From Pseudomonadota bacterium (GTDB taxonomy: Bacteria; Myxococcota; Bradymonadia; UBA4248): a stretch of DNA of 6,124 nucleotides. The stretch covers positions 1 to 6,124 of the forward strand of contig JAGACY010000163.1 of assembly GCA_017613855.1 (NCBI GenBank), written 5' to 3'. Under the pieces are notes generated by a model. It was not told the origin of the DNA and searched no databases. It saw only the letters and a program-made list of their open reading frames with translations. Below, piece by piece: positions 1 to 4,694 of the stretch (positions are counted from its first letter, which is position 1; every line of letters starts with the position of its first letter). The position numbers and the translations under genes were made by a program.

Positions 1-135
1 CCCGCACCTGCAGCTGCACCAGCTGATCCTGCTGCCGAAAAGAAAGCCCTGATCGAATCCATCAAACAAGACCTCATTAAACAAGGATTTGATCCGGAAA
101 CAGCCGAAAATGCAGCGAAAGATGCCGTGAAATAA
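1..135 (+). CDS. C-terminal end of an Ala/Pro-rich protein (partial, 5' truncated)
   Basis: Reading frame 1 is open from the first base and gives 44 residues ending at TAA (133-135). The visible part starts with a low-complexity Pro/Ala stretch (about residues 1-12). A charged, probably helical tail follows, containing the segments KKALIESIKQDLIKQGF and DPETAENAAKDAVK. The frame is supported by the intrinsic terminator that starts 16 bases after the stop. A Pro/Ala linker followed by a short amphipathic C-terminal helix pair is common at the end of secreted or scaffold proteins, but the rest of the gene lies outside the window and no family can be named. No start codon is visible. Confidence 0.7.
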   Translation, partial: PAPAAAPADPAAEKKALIESIKQDLIKQGFDPETAENAAKDAVK

Positions 136-151
136 TTGAGCATCATTCGCT

Positions 152-185
152 AAAAAAACCGCCCGTTTTGGGCGGTTTTTTTTTT
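152..185 (+). terminator. Intrinsic (rho-independent) terminator, probably bidirectional
   Basis: A 6-bp GC stem, CCGCCC (159-164) with GGGCGG (170-175), closes the 5-base loop GTTTT. A run of ten T follows (176-185). A run of seven A precedes the stem (152-158), so the stem can extend with A-T pairs and the element could also stop transcription on the minus strand. It ends the transcript of the truncated gene at 1-135 and insulates the next gene. Confidence 0.93.
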
Positions 186-243
186 GCTAATTTTGAACCT
201 GCACGAATATCCAATGCAGGCATACCCTTTAAAATGCTCCCCA

Positions 244-290
244 TTGCCAACTGCACATTGCATATAGCTAATTGCATTTATCGCTTGCAT
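244..290 (+). repeat. Phased short direct repeats (TTGCCA/TTGCAT, about 14-bp period)
   Basis: Four related hexamers occur at near-regular spacing: TTGCCA at 244, then TTGCAT at 258, 272 and 285 (steps of 14, 14 and 13 bases). They sit in the AT-rich leader of the gene starting at 352. Their period does not match a helical turn, and no clear -35/-10 pair can be built from them. They could be an iterated binding site or a chance cluster in AT-rich DNA. Confidence 0.35.
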
Positions 291-340
291 ATTTGTGACG
301 TGTCAGTCATTTTTACTTGAGGATTGTTCTGCCTCTAATC

Positions 341-346
341 AAGGGG
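341..346 (+). promoter_or_regulatory. Ribosome binding site that fixes the start at 352
   Basis: AAGGGG lies 5 bases before ATG 352. The frame is open from a GTG at 295, but that GTG has no Shine-Dalgarno sequence in front of it. This site therefore decides in favour of the shorter protein. Confidence 0.7.
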
Positions 347-351
347 ATGTC

Positions 352-1020
352 ATGGCTAAAAGAAATATTGGGATTAGTCAGGTACATGAATTTATGGTGG
401 TAGGGCCGGATGAAAAAGGCCTTCCCAATGAACTGGCTGAAAATCCGGTTCTGTCTGCCCCTGGTGAAGTACCCATCACACCTGAAATTCAAACTCCTCT
501 GGAAGATCCGTATGCCGGCCCCCGAAGCTGGGTCGTCAAATGGTTTGGCCCCTTCTTTTCTGCCACGCTTCCGGCGAATCGCACTTCGGGGCTCTATCTC
601 ATTTACGTCGGTAACTATCCGCTCTTTATCAGTTCAAGCTCCAATATCCTCATTGCTCTCAACAGACATCTCATGTTCAGCGGGCATCAGGTCGTTCCCA
701 TCGACCTATTGGGCAGGGAAATACTGCACTATGCCAACATTTATAAGCAGCCGCTGAGCATCAAAACAGGGTTGTTGTTTGAAAATGGAAAAATAATTCG
801 ACCAAAGGATTATATTTATTGCTATCGTCGGGCTGCCGCAGCTATCGCATTTTGCCATGCAATTCCATGTAATAAATATGCCCGTCTTTCCTACGAATTC
901 GAAGCACTGGATCTCAAAAATCTGGGAAAAAGCTTTCCTTTGCTCGAATCATTGCACGTCGAACCATCCAGTCAACCCCTGCCGCCTCCCGAAGGTTCCA
1001 ATCAATCTGATATGGCCTGA
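352..1020 (+). CDS. Hypothetical cytoplasmic protein, possible degenerate GIY-YIG-like fold
   Basis: This is a 222-aa protein starting MAKRNIGISQ, with no signal peptide or membrane segment; the role is unknown. Residues 1-60 are polar and Pro-rich, and the likely domain is about 70-185. Within it GLY (80-82), nine residues, FIS (92-94), then SSSSNI (94-99) and RH (105-106) line up with the GIY...YIG...SxNLxxRLxxH pattern of GIY-YIG nucleases. A later IPCN (171-174) matches the closing P-x-N motif. In this alignment the catalytic Arg falls on Ala102 and the metal-binding Glu falls on Ala in the AAAA run (161-164), so nuclease activity would be absent. The YIG glycine is also replaced. This is motif reading by eye: the fold is an inference, and the protein could be unrelated. 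The last 37 residues are probably disordered (Pro/Ser-rich, ending GSNQSDMA). The gene appears to be monocistronic, between a terminator and a promoter. Confidence 0.8.
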   Translation: MAKRNIGISQVHEFMVVGPDEKGLPNELAENPVLSAPGEVPITPEIQTPLEDPYAGPRSWVVKWFGPFFSATLPANRTSGLYLIYVGNYPLFISSSSNILIALNRHLMFSGHQVVPIDLLGREILHYANIYKQPLSIKTGLLFENGKIIRPKDYIYCYRRAAAAIAFCHAIPCNKYARLSYEFEALDLKNLGKSFPLLESLHVEPSSQPLPPPEGSNQSDMA

Positions 1021-1043
1021 CACTCAAAAATGCGCGCTATACT

Positions 1044-1073
1044 TTGACATGCAAGCGAGTTTGCTGTTAAAAT
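1044..1073 (+). promoter_or_regulatory. Sigma-70-type promoter for the lipoprotein gene at 1113
   Basis: A perfect -35 box TTGACA (1044-1049) is followed after 18 bases by TAAAAT (1068-1073), a 5/6 match to the -10 consensus. The expected transcription start is near 1080, about 33 bases before the ATG. This gives the lipoprotein gene its own promoter. Confidence 0.7.
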
Positions 1074-1112
1074 AGAAGTGTGTCGATTCCTTGAGTTGAT
1101 TTGGGGTAAAAC

Positions 1113-2249
1113 ATGACAAAGCTATCCAAAAAAATGACCAAACGACTTGCTTTAATTCTTTTTCCCGCGATTGCTCTGGCCACTGGCTGTACAACCGACA
1201 TTGACGACGATGCCTATCGTGCCGGCGCCATCGAGATTCAAATCGATGAGGTGACCAGCGACGAAATCTATCCCAGTGCCGGCGATGAAATTGACTGGAA
1301 AATGATCTTCGTACCAAGCCCCGGAGACATTATTGTCAACACTTTCTGGGATGCTCCCCTCGAAGTCTTTAATGTCGAAGTCGGCATCTATGATAGATTT
1401 GGTATCCCGATCGAAGTGCAATCACGCGATACAGGAGGTGCAACCGGCGAAGTTAGGCATTTTACCCCAGAATCCGGCCTGCATTTTATCAAGGTTAAAG
1501 CCGAAAGCGGACGTTCCATTTACTCGATGAACGTCAAATTCGAAGGTAATTACGATGGATTTGTTGCACCCACGAGTGCACCCACGTTTGACGCATATCT
1601 CGATCCCGATGCAGAATTGAACGGGAAAGGTGCTCCTCCTCCCCCACCACCGGCACCTGCTGTTCCTGGCGCGATTCCTTTGCCTGGTGGTGCATCCGGC
1701 GGTGCTGTCACACCCGGTGCGGCGCCCGGAGGCGGTGGTGCTGCTCCTGGTGGCGCATCCGAAGATGGCGGCGTCGTGCTTCCCTCTGCAGCAGGAGGCG
1801 GCGTCGTGCTCCCGACTGCAGCAGCCGGCGGCATTTCAAGCTCAAGTGGAAATTCAGGCCCAACTATCGTCAATACAGGCGGTGGCGGCGGCGGGGTCGC
1901 CTACAATAATGAAGTGCATGCCGTCAATCAGAAAACGGCTGCCGTCTCGAATGAAAGCGCACCTCTAAAACCCATCTGCGCTGATATCAAAGGTCACCAT
2001 ACCAAGATTGAAGCTGAACTCATGGGCATCACGCCTAAAGGCAAATACACACAAATTAAACTCAAAGCCGGAAGAAAAGACGGCGTCCATGAAGGCGCTG
2101 TCGGAGATATCTACATCGGGGGACAAGTCCTCGAAGGCGGACGATTCCAGGTCAAAACCATCAATGATTCCAATTGTCTTGCGGTTACCAATGCAACCAG
2201 TAAAGACCTTAAAAAAGCGACTAAATTCGTCATTAAATCTCCTGATTAA
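1113..2249 (+). CDS. Secreted lipoprotein: PPC-like domain, Gly/Pro/Ala-rich linker, C-terminal beta domain
   Basis: This 378-aa protein has GGGG (1103-1106) 6 bases before the ATG. A basic n-region (KLSKKMTKR) and hydrophobic core lead to a lipobox-like LATGC, with Cys26 as the predicted acylated residue and Thr at +2, so outer-membrane sorting is expected. Residues about 36-146 form a beta-rich domain with GDEIDW (57-62) and a closing GLHFIKVKA...YSMNVKFEG strand pair, typical of PPC-like (bacterial pre-peptidase C-terminal) sandwiches. Residues 170-261 are low-complexity: a polyproline stretch, Gly/Ala-rich repeats including two copies of GGVVLP, and a final six-glycine run. Residues about 267-378 are a compact domain with the pattern DGVHEGAVGDIYIGG...NCLAVTNATSKDLKK. 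The same layout returns in the lipoprotein at 2427, so the two are paralogues with different linkers. The binding partner or substrate is unknown, and no catalytic motif is visible. The domain assignment is by pattern and is moderately sure. Confidence 0.92.
   Translation: MTKLSKKMTKRLALILFPAIALATGCTTDIDDDAYRAGAIEIQIDEVTSDEIYPSAGDEIDWKMIFVPSPGDIIVNTFWDAPLEVFNVEVGIYDRFGIPIEVQSRDTGGATGEVRHFTPESGLHFIKVKAESGRSIYSMNVKFEGNYDGFVAPTSAPTFDAYLDPDAELNGKGAPPPPPPAPAVPGAIPLPGGASGGAVTPGAAPGGGGAAPGGASEDGGVVLPSAAGGGVVLPTAAAGGISSSSGNSGPTIVNTGGGGGGVAYNNEVHAVNQKTAAVSNESAPLKPICADIKGHHTKIEAELMGITPKGKYTQIKLKAGRKDGVHEGAVGDIYIGGQVLEGGRFQVKTINDSNCLAVTNATSKDLKKATKFVIKSPD
1767..1826 (+). repeat. Two-copy 30-bp in-frame tandem repeat within the linker
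   Basis: Copies at 1767-1796 and 1797-1826 agree at about 25 of 30 positions, and both begin GGCGGCGTCGTGCT. Each encodes GGVVLP followed by Ser/Thr and Ala residues. The period is a multiple of three, so copy-number change would lengthen or shorten the linker without a frameshift. Confidence 0.75.
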
Positions 2250-2272
2250 TCATTGCTAAATGGCAAATTTCT

Positions 2273-2315
2273 GCTCGACCCAAAGAAAATGACTGATGAA
2301 TATCTTTGGGCGGGC
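2273..2315 (+). terminator. Stem-loop after the first lipoprotein gene (possible weak terminator)
   Basis: CCCAAAGA (2279-2286) pairs perfectly with TCTTTGGG (2303-2310). The stem extends outward through GCTCG (2273-2277) with CGGGC (2311-2315), with one G-T pair and A2278 bulged. The loop has 16 bases. A run of eight T (2339-2346) follows only after a 23-base gap, so this is not a standard intrinsic terminator. It could protect the 3' end of the transcript or act with a factor. Confidence 0.45.
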
Positions 2316-2365
2316 AGTGCTATGTAACATCAATTCGCTTTTTTTTAATTTTGGCACTTTTTATG

Positions 2366-2371
2366 TATAAT
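2366..2371 (+). promoter_or_regulatory. Promoter -10 box for the second lipoprotein gene
   Basis: A perfect TATAAT (2366-2371) lies in an AT-rich stretch. No good -35 is seen; the best-spaced hexamers, around 2342-2349, are only T/A runs. The expected transcription start is near 2378. This lies downstream of the in-frame ATG at 2370, whose codon overlaps the box, and supports ATG 2427 as the true start. Confidence 0.5.
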
Positions 2372-2414
2372 GTCGTGGGAACTTTTACGTTTCCCCATCA
2401 CGTTCACCCTTTCC

Positions 2415-2419
2415 AGGAG
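2415..2419 (+). promoter_or_regulatory. Ribosome binding site that fixes the start at 2427
   Basis: AGGAG lies 7 bases before ATG 2427. The upstream in-frame ATG at 2370 overlaps the -10 box and would put 19 extra residues in front of the signal peptide. Confidence 0.8.
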
Positions 2420-2426
2420 TAAGATT

Positions 2427-3308
2427 ATGTTCAGGCAAACACACATTTGGATCTTAGCGTTTTTTGCCGCCATGTCTTTTACTGCTTGCAATCATGAGGT
2501 CGAATACAATTCAAATACCGGACATGACGGTTCTCGTGACTCAGCTTCTCAACTTCTGGTCAATACCGATAAAGTCGATGATATCTCTGCACCTACTGGC
2601 GACAATGAAGATTGGTTTTATTTCATTCCGCCCGAGGATGGACTCATTCAAGTCAGCCTGTTCGTAGATAAACCTTCCGATGTCATCATCGAACCCACCG
2701 TCATGGATGGATTCGGAAGACCTCTCCATACGATGAGCACATCACATGATCAAAATGTCTACGAATTCCCCAAATTTGAAGTCAAAAAAGATCGCTATTT
2801 CATTTCGCTTAAAACGCATGAAGGAAAAAGCAGCTACACCATCAGAGCTTCTTTCGAGCTCCCGCCGCCACCGGAACCCGAGCCGGAATGCAGCGCCACA
2901 AAACCTTGTGCGGATGACAATATGACTTGCGAAGACGGCGTTTGCGTCGAAGTCGAAGTCAAAAAAGGCCCAAGACCCAAATGCGTACCCGCTGATAAAT
3001 GCAAAAAAGGACAAAATTGCTGTCCTGTTAAGCCTCCAAAACCTGATGATGAGGATGATATCAGCGCCGAAAAAACCGTCATGGGCACGATCGTTCTCGT
3101 CACACCTCGAGGTGATGGTATTGCCGATGTCAAAATCAATGGCATCGGAGAAAAAAATGGCGTCAAAAAAGGCGCAAAAGCTTATCTCAGAGGCCTAAAA
3201 CGAAAAGTTAATATCTACTCTTGCTTTAATGTTTCCTGCCAGGCAACCATTAAAGCCACCTCTGATGAGCTTCAAAAATACGATCATGTCGATGTCGTGG
3301 TTCCGTAA
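2427..3308 (+). CDS. Secreted lipoprotein: PPC-like domain, eight-cysteine segment, C-terminal beta domain
   Basis: This 293-aa protein begins with the signal peptide MFRQTHIWILAFFAAMSFTAC, with predicted lipid attachment at Cys21 and Asn at +2. Residues about 33-143 are a PPC-like beta-sandwich with GDNEDWF (58-64) and a closing RYFISLKT...YTIRASFE strand pair. A PPPPEPEPE spacer (146-154) leads to two four-cysteine blocks: Cys155/161/168/173 (ending CEDGVC) and Cys186/192/198/199. These probably form disulfide-bonded knots outside the cytoplasm, of the kind often seen in myxobacterial-type surface proteins. Residues about 212-293 form a small beta domain with KNGVKKGAKAYLRG and a late Cys pair, alignable with the C-terminus of the preceding lipoprotein (DGVHEGAVGDIYIGG). 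The two genes are therefore divergent paralogues that differ mainly in the linker. No enzyme motif is seen; a structural or binding role at the cell surface is an inference. The last 23 bases overlap the next gene. Confidence 0.93.
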   Translation: MFRQTHIWILAFFAAMSFTACNHEVEYNSNTGHDGSRDSASQLLVNTDKVDDISAPTGDNEDWFYFIPPEDGLIQVSLFVDKPSDVIIEPTVMDGFGRPLHTMSTSHDQNVYEFPKFEVKKDRYFISLKTHEGKSSYTIRASFELPPPPEPEPECSATKPCADDNMTCEDGVCVEVEVKKGPRPKCVPADKCKKGQNCCPVKPPKPDDEDDISAEKTVMGTIVLVTPRGDGIADVKINGIGEKNGVKKGAKAYLRGLKRKVNIYSCFNVSCQATIKATSDELQKYDHVDVVVP

Positions 3309-4362
3309 ATTAGGGCCGGGGTTCGCCTCGGCCTTACTTGTTTTATCCACTTCCTGTCAGAACACGGACATTCCTGTCACCCCCGGCCCTGCCGATCATG
3401 CGCTCGACCAATTTATCCCCGTCGATACCGCACTCCATTTGTGCCGTTTCAGCCGAGGCACGCTCCCAAACTGGATGGTATGGACCGATTACCAGAATTA
3501 TCTCTCCCCATCCGAAAAACAGGCTTTTCATGATTTAGAGCAGACGTTGCTCACACAAATCCCTGTATGGCATCGCCCAAAAGCCACAGCAGTCGCCACT
3601 TTTATTGCAAAACATACCCATTGTTTTTACGACCATACCGTGCCGCCAGTCACCGAAATCGATCAGACCGGCGCACGCGCCTATACTTTTTTACAGACCT
3701 ATCCCGTCGTTCCTAATGTACCTGCACCACCGCATCTCGATACCATGACACCGGATGAACAAAAAAATGCATGGGGCGAGGCTTTGGATACCGCATACGA
3801 TCAAAAGTCACGTCAGCGGCAAATTCGAATCATCATCGAACGAAATGGGGATAATTCATACATTCTGCGTTCAAACATCCAAAAACTTTTTACAGAACCC
3901 CTTAAAATCCAAAATTTCTGGAATAATATCGACGCCCTTAAGCTCACCGATGCTTTCGAATCACTCACCCTGGCTTGCACGAAAAATGATGCATCATGCG
4001 AGGATTTGCGCGCCTACTGGATTTCAACCGAGATGTTTCGCCAGGATTCTATCCAGAAATTCGAAAATGCCGTCGAAATATCTCAACCTAAATTGACCAA
4101 TGTTGCTCTGACCGGCTCAAGCAGCTATACCGTCGCCGAAATGACGCTGACCAATCACTCCGATCGCACGTTTTCGAATGTGATTTTTACCACCGATGAA
4201 GTCAAACCACAGCATTGTTTGCTTCAGGAAAACCGCACAAGACGCGACGATCATCCACTTACTCTACTGCCCGGGCAATCGGCACAGGCTTTTTGCGCAC
4301 TCGACGCCGACACGCGCCCATGGGTCAACCTGTCCGTCTGGATCGCCGATTCCACGCGTTGA
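3286..4362 (+). CDS. Lipoprotein of unknown family
   Basis: This 358-aa protein starts MSMSWFRK; ATG 3292 (MSWFRK) is an equally plausible start. The frame is open to 3229, but starting there would place a long polar stretch before the signal peptide. No clear Shine-Dalgarno sequence precedes either ATG, and the gene overlaps the previous one by 23 bases, so translational coupling is likely. The signal sequence LGPGFASALLVLSTSC predicts acylation at Cys24, with Gln at +2. The mature part is mostly polar, possibly mixed helical, with scattered Trp and Cys (first Cys53, in LHLCRF). The last 75 or so residues (LTNVALTGSSSYTVAEMTLTNHSDRTF onward) look like an Ig-like beta domain. I see no catalytic motif and no resemblance to the PPC-like domains of the two preceding proteins. 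Overlap suggests it works with the second lipoprotein. Confidence 0.85.
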   Translation: MSMSWFRKLGPGFASALLVLSTSCQNTDIPVTPGPADHALDQFIPVDTALHLCRFSRGTLPNWMVWTDYQNYLSPSEKQAFHDLEQTLLTQIPVWHRPKATAVATFIAKHTHCFYDHTVPPVTEIDQTGARAYTFLQTYPVVPNVPAPPHLDTMTPDEQKNAWGEALDTAYDQKSRQRQIRIIIERNGDNSYILRSNIQKLFTEPLKIQNFWNNIDALKLTDAFESLTLACTKNDASCEDLRAYWISTEMFRQDSIQKFENAVEISQPKLTNVALTGSSSYTVAEMTLTNHSDRTFSNVIFTTDEVKPQHCLLQENRTRRDDHPLTLLPGQSAQAFCALDADTRPWVNLSVWIADSTR

Positions 4363-4363
4363 A

Positions 4364-4441
4364 CAAATGCGCGCAGCGCCGCCCGGCGTATTTCATTGAA
4401 AAGACGCGCAACTCGCACGTCGCTCAATGAAATAGCCGGGC
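4364..4441. repeat. Long imperfect inverted repeat with bulged G (hairpin 1)
   Basis: GCCCGGC (4381-4387) plus TATTTCATTGA (4389-4399) pairs with TCAATGAAATA (4424-4434) plus GCCGGGC (4435-4441), an 18-bp perfect stem except for the extra G at 4388. The 24-base interior holds a second stem, GACGCGC (4403-4409) with GCACGTC (4415-4421), carrying one C-A mismatch. The octamer CAAATGCG (4364-4371) precedes it and recurs before hairpin 2. No T-run follows, so it is not a standard terminator. Confidence 0.8.
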
Positions 4442-4442
4442 G

Positions 4443-4477
4443 CAAATGCGGGCGTATTGGCAAAGCCAATAGCCCGC
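4443..4477. repeat. Second bulged-G hairpin (hairpin 2)
   Basis: GCGGGC (4448-4453) plus TATTGGC (4455-4461) pairs with GCCAATA (4465-4471) plus GCCCGC (4472-4477), leaving G4454 bulged and an AAA loop. The layout copies hairpin 1: GC-rich base, bulged G, then TATT/AATA, with CAAATGCG overlapping its left end (4443-4450). The stem sequence differs but pairing is kept. Without a T-run, termination is uncertain; a REP-like repeat or structured 3' end is equally possible. Confidence 0.8.
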
Positions 4478-4514
4478 ACCACACAACACACCCATTTATC
4501 CAATCCCCCGGTAA

Positions 4515-4534
4515 AGACGTTCCGTGGAACATCT
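4515..4534. repeat. Palindrome copy A (putative operator)
   Basis: The core GACGTTCCGTGGAACATC (4516-4533) differs from copy B at two positions, and one of these breaks a symmetric pair. The flanking A and T extend the symmetry to 20 bp. It is preceded by TAA and followed by CTCTATGA, sequence shared in part with the surroundings of the other copies. Confidence 0.75.
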
Positions 4535-4609
4535 CTATGAAATCACCATCTGTACGTGCGTTATTCATCCCCAAATCAATCCACTTGTGATAAAATATTC
4601 CCTATGTAA

Positions 4610-4629
4610 AGACGTTCCATGGAACGTCT
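4610..4629. repeat. Palindrome copy B, perfect 20-bp (putative operator)
   Basis: The core GACGTTCCATGGAACGTC, with flanking A and T, is a perfect palindrome without any central spacer. This suits a symmetric protein dimer on DNA better than an RNA hairpin, which needs a loop. Its centre is 95 bp from copy A and 40 bp from copy C. It covers the place where a -35 box would lie relative to the TATGAT at 4643. Confidence 0.85.
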
Positions 4630-4642
4630 CTCAACAACCCTC

Positions 4643-4648
4643 TATGAT
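4643..4648 (+). promoter_or_regulatory. Candidate -10 box for the ATPase gene
   Basis: TATGAT matches the -10 consensus at 5 of 6 positions. With a 17-base spacer the -35 would be TGGAAC (4620-4625), a poor match inside palindrome B. Transcription would start inside palindrome C, near 4655. Proteins bound at B and C would block this promoter, or one at B could replace the weak -35. Confidence 0.3.
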
Positions 4649-4649
4649 A

Positions 4650-4669
4650 AGACGTTCCCTCGAGCGTCT
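4650..4669. repeat. Palindrome copy C (putative operator)
   Basis: The core GACGTTCCCTCGAGCGTC (4651-4668) differs from copy B at three positions. The outer arms GACG/CGTC are intact and the centre is degenerate. It lies 2 bp downstream of TATGAT and 15 bases before the ribosome binding site of the ATPase. Confidence 0.7.
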
Positions 4670-4684
4670 CTCTGCACCATCCCC

Positions 4685-4689
4685 AAGGA
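4685..4689 (+). promoter_or_regulatory. Ribosome binding site that fixes the ATPase start at 4695
   Basis: AAGGA sits 5 bases before ATG 4695. The in-frame ATGs upstream (4524, 4644) lack such a site, and the extra residues they would add are translated palindrome repeats. Confidence 0.8.
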
Positions 4690-4694
4690 CATCT

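Larger units (their letters stand above)
4363..4694. other. Structured gene-free region between the lipoprotein block and the ATPase gene
   Basis: These 332 bases hold no convincing gene. Open frames here on both strands are short and are composed of the palindromes and hairpins listed separately. From left to right they contain two bulged hairpins (4381-4441 and 4448-4477), a pyrimidine/AC-rich stretch, three near-identical 20-bp palindromes, a possible -10 box, and the ribosome binding site of the ATPase. Confidence 0.75.

Noticed and set aside
296..305. Small inverted repeat TGAC-GT-GTCA as an operator
   Set aside because: Four-base arms are too short to distinguish from chance and nothing else supports it.
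295..351. GTG-initiated N-terminal extension of the 352 gene
   Set aside because: There is no Shine-Dalgarno sequence before GTG 295, while ATG 352 has AAGGGG at 5-base spacing.
1550..1873. Minus-strand Pro-rich open frame of 107 codons
   Set aside because: It is the antisense of the Gly/Ala/Pro-rich linker; GC-rich repeats keep the opposite frame open. It has no ribosome site.
2370..2426. Upstream start adding 19 residues to the second lipoprotein
   Set aside because: The ATG overlaps the TATAAT box, so it would lie upstream of the transcript, and it disrupts a normal signal peptide layout.
4358..4477. Integron attC site after the third lipoprotein gene
   Set aside because: The bulged hairpin shape and a GTTGAAC at the left end are suggestive, but no matching GTTRRRY core site is found on the right and no cassette structure or integrase is visible.
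4251..4574. Minus-strand open frame of 107 codons across the hairpins
   Set aside because: It overlaps the coding end of the lipoprotein gene and reads through both hairpins and palindrome A; the composition is not protein-like.
4515..4669. Miniature CRISPR array
   Set aside because: Only three degenerate copies exist, with unequal intervals (75 and 20 bases between copies). They are full palindromes and no cas gene is present.
4524..4694. 57-residue N-terminal extension of the ATPase
   Set aside because: It is translated from palindrome repeats (the KDVPWN-type peptide appears on both strands because of the symmetry), lacks a ribosome site, and contains stretches unlike the family.
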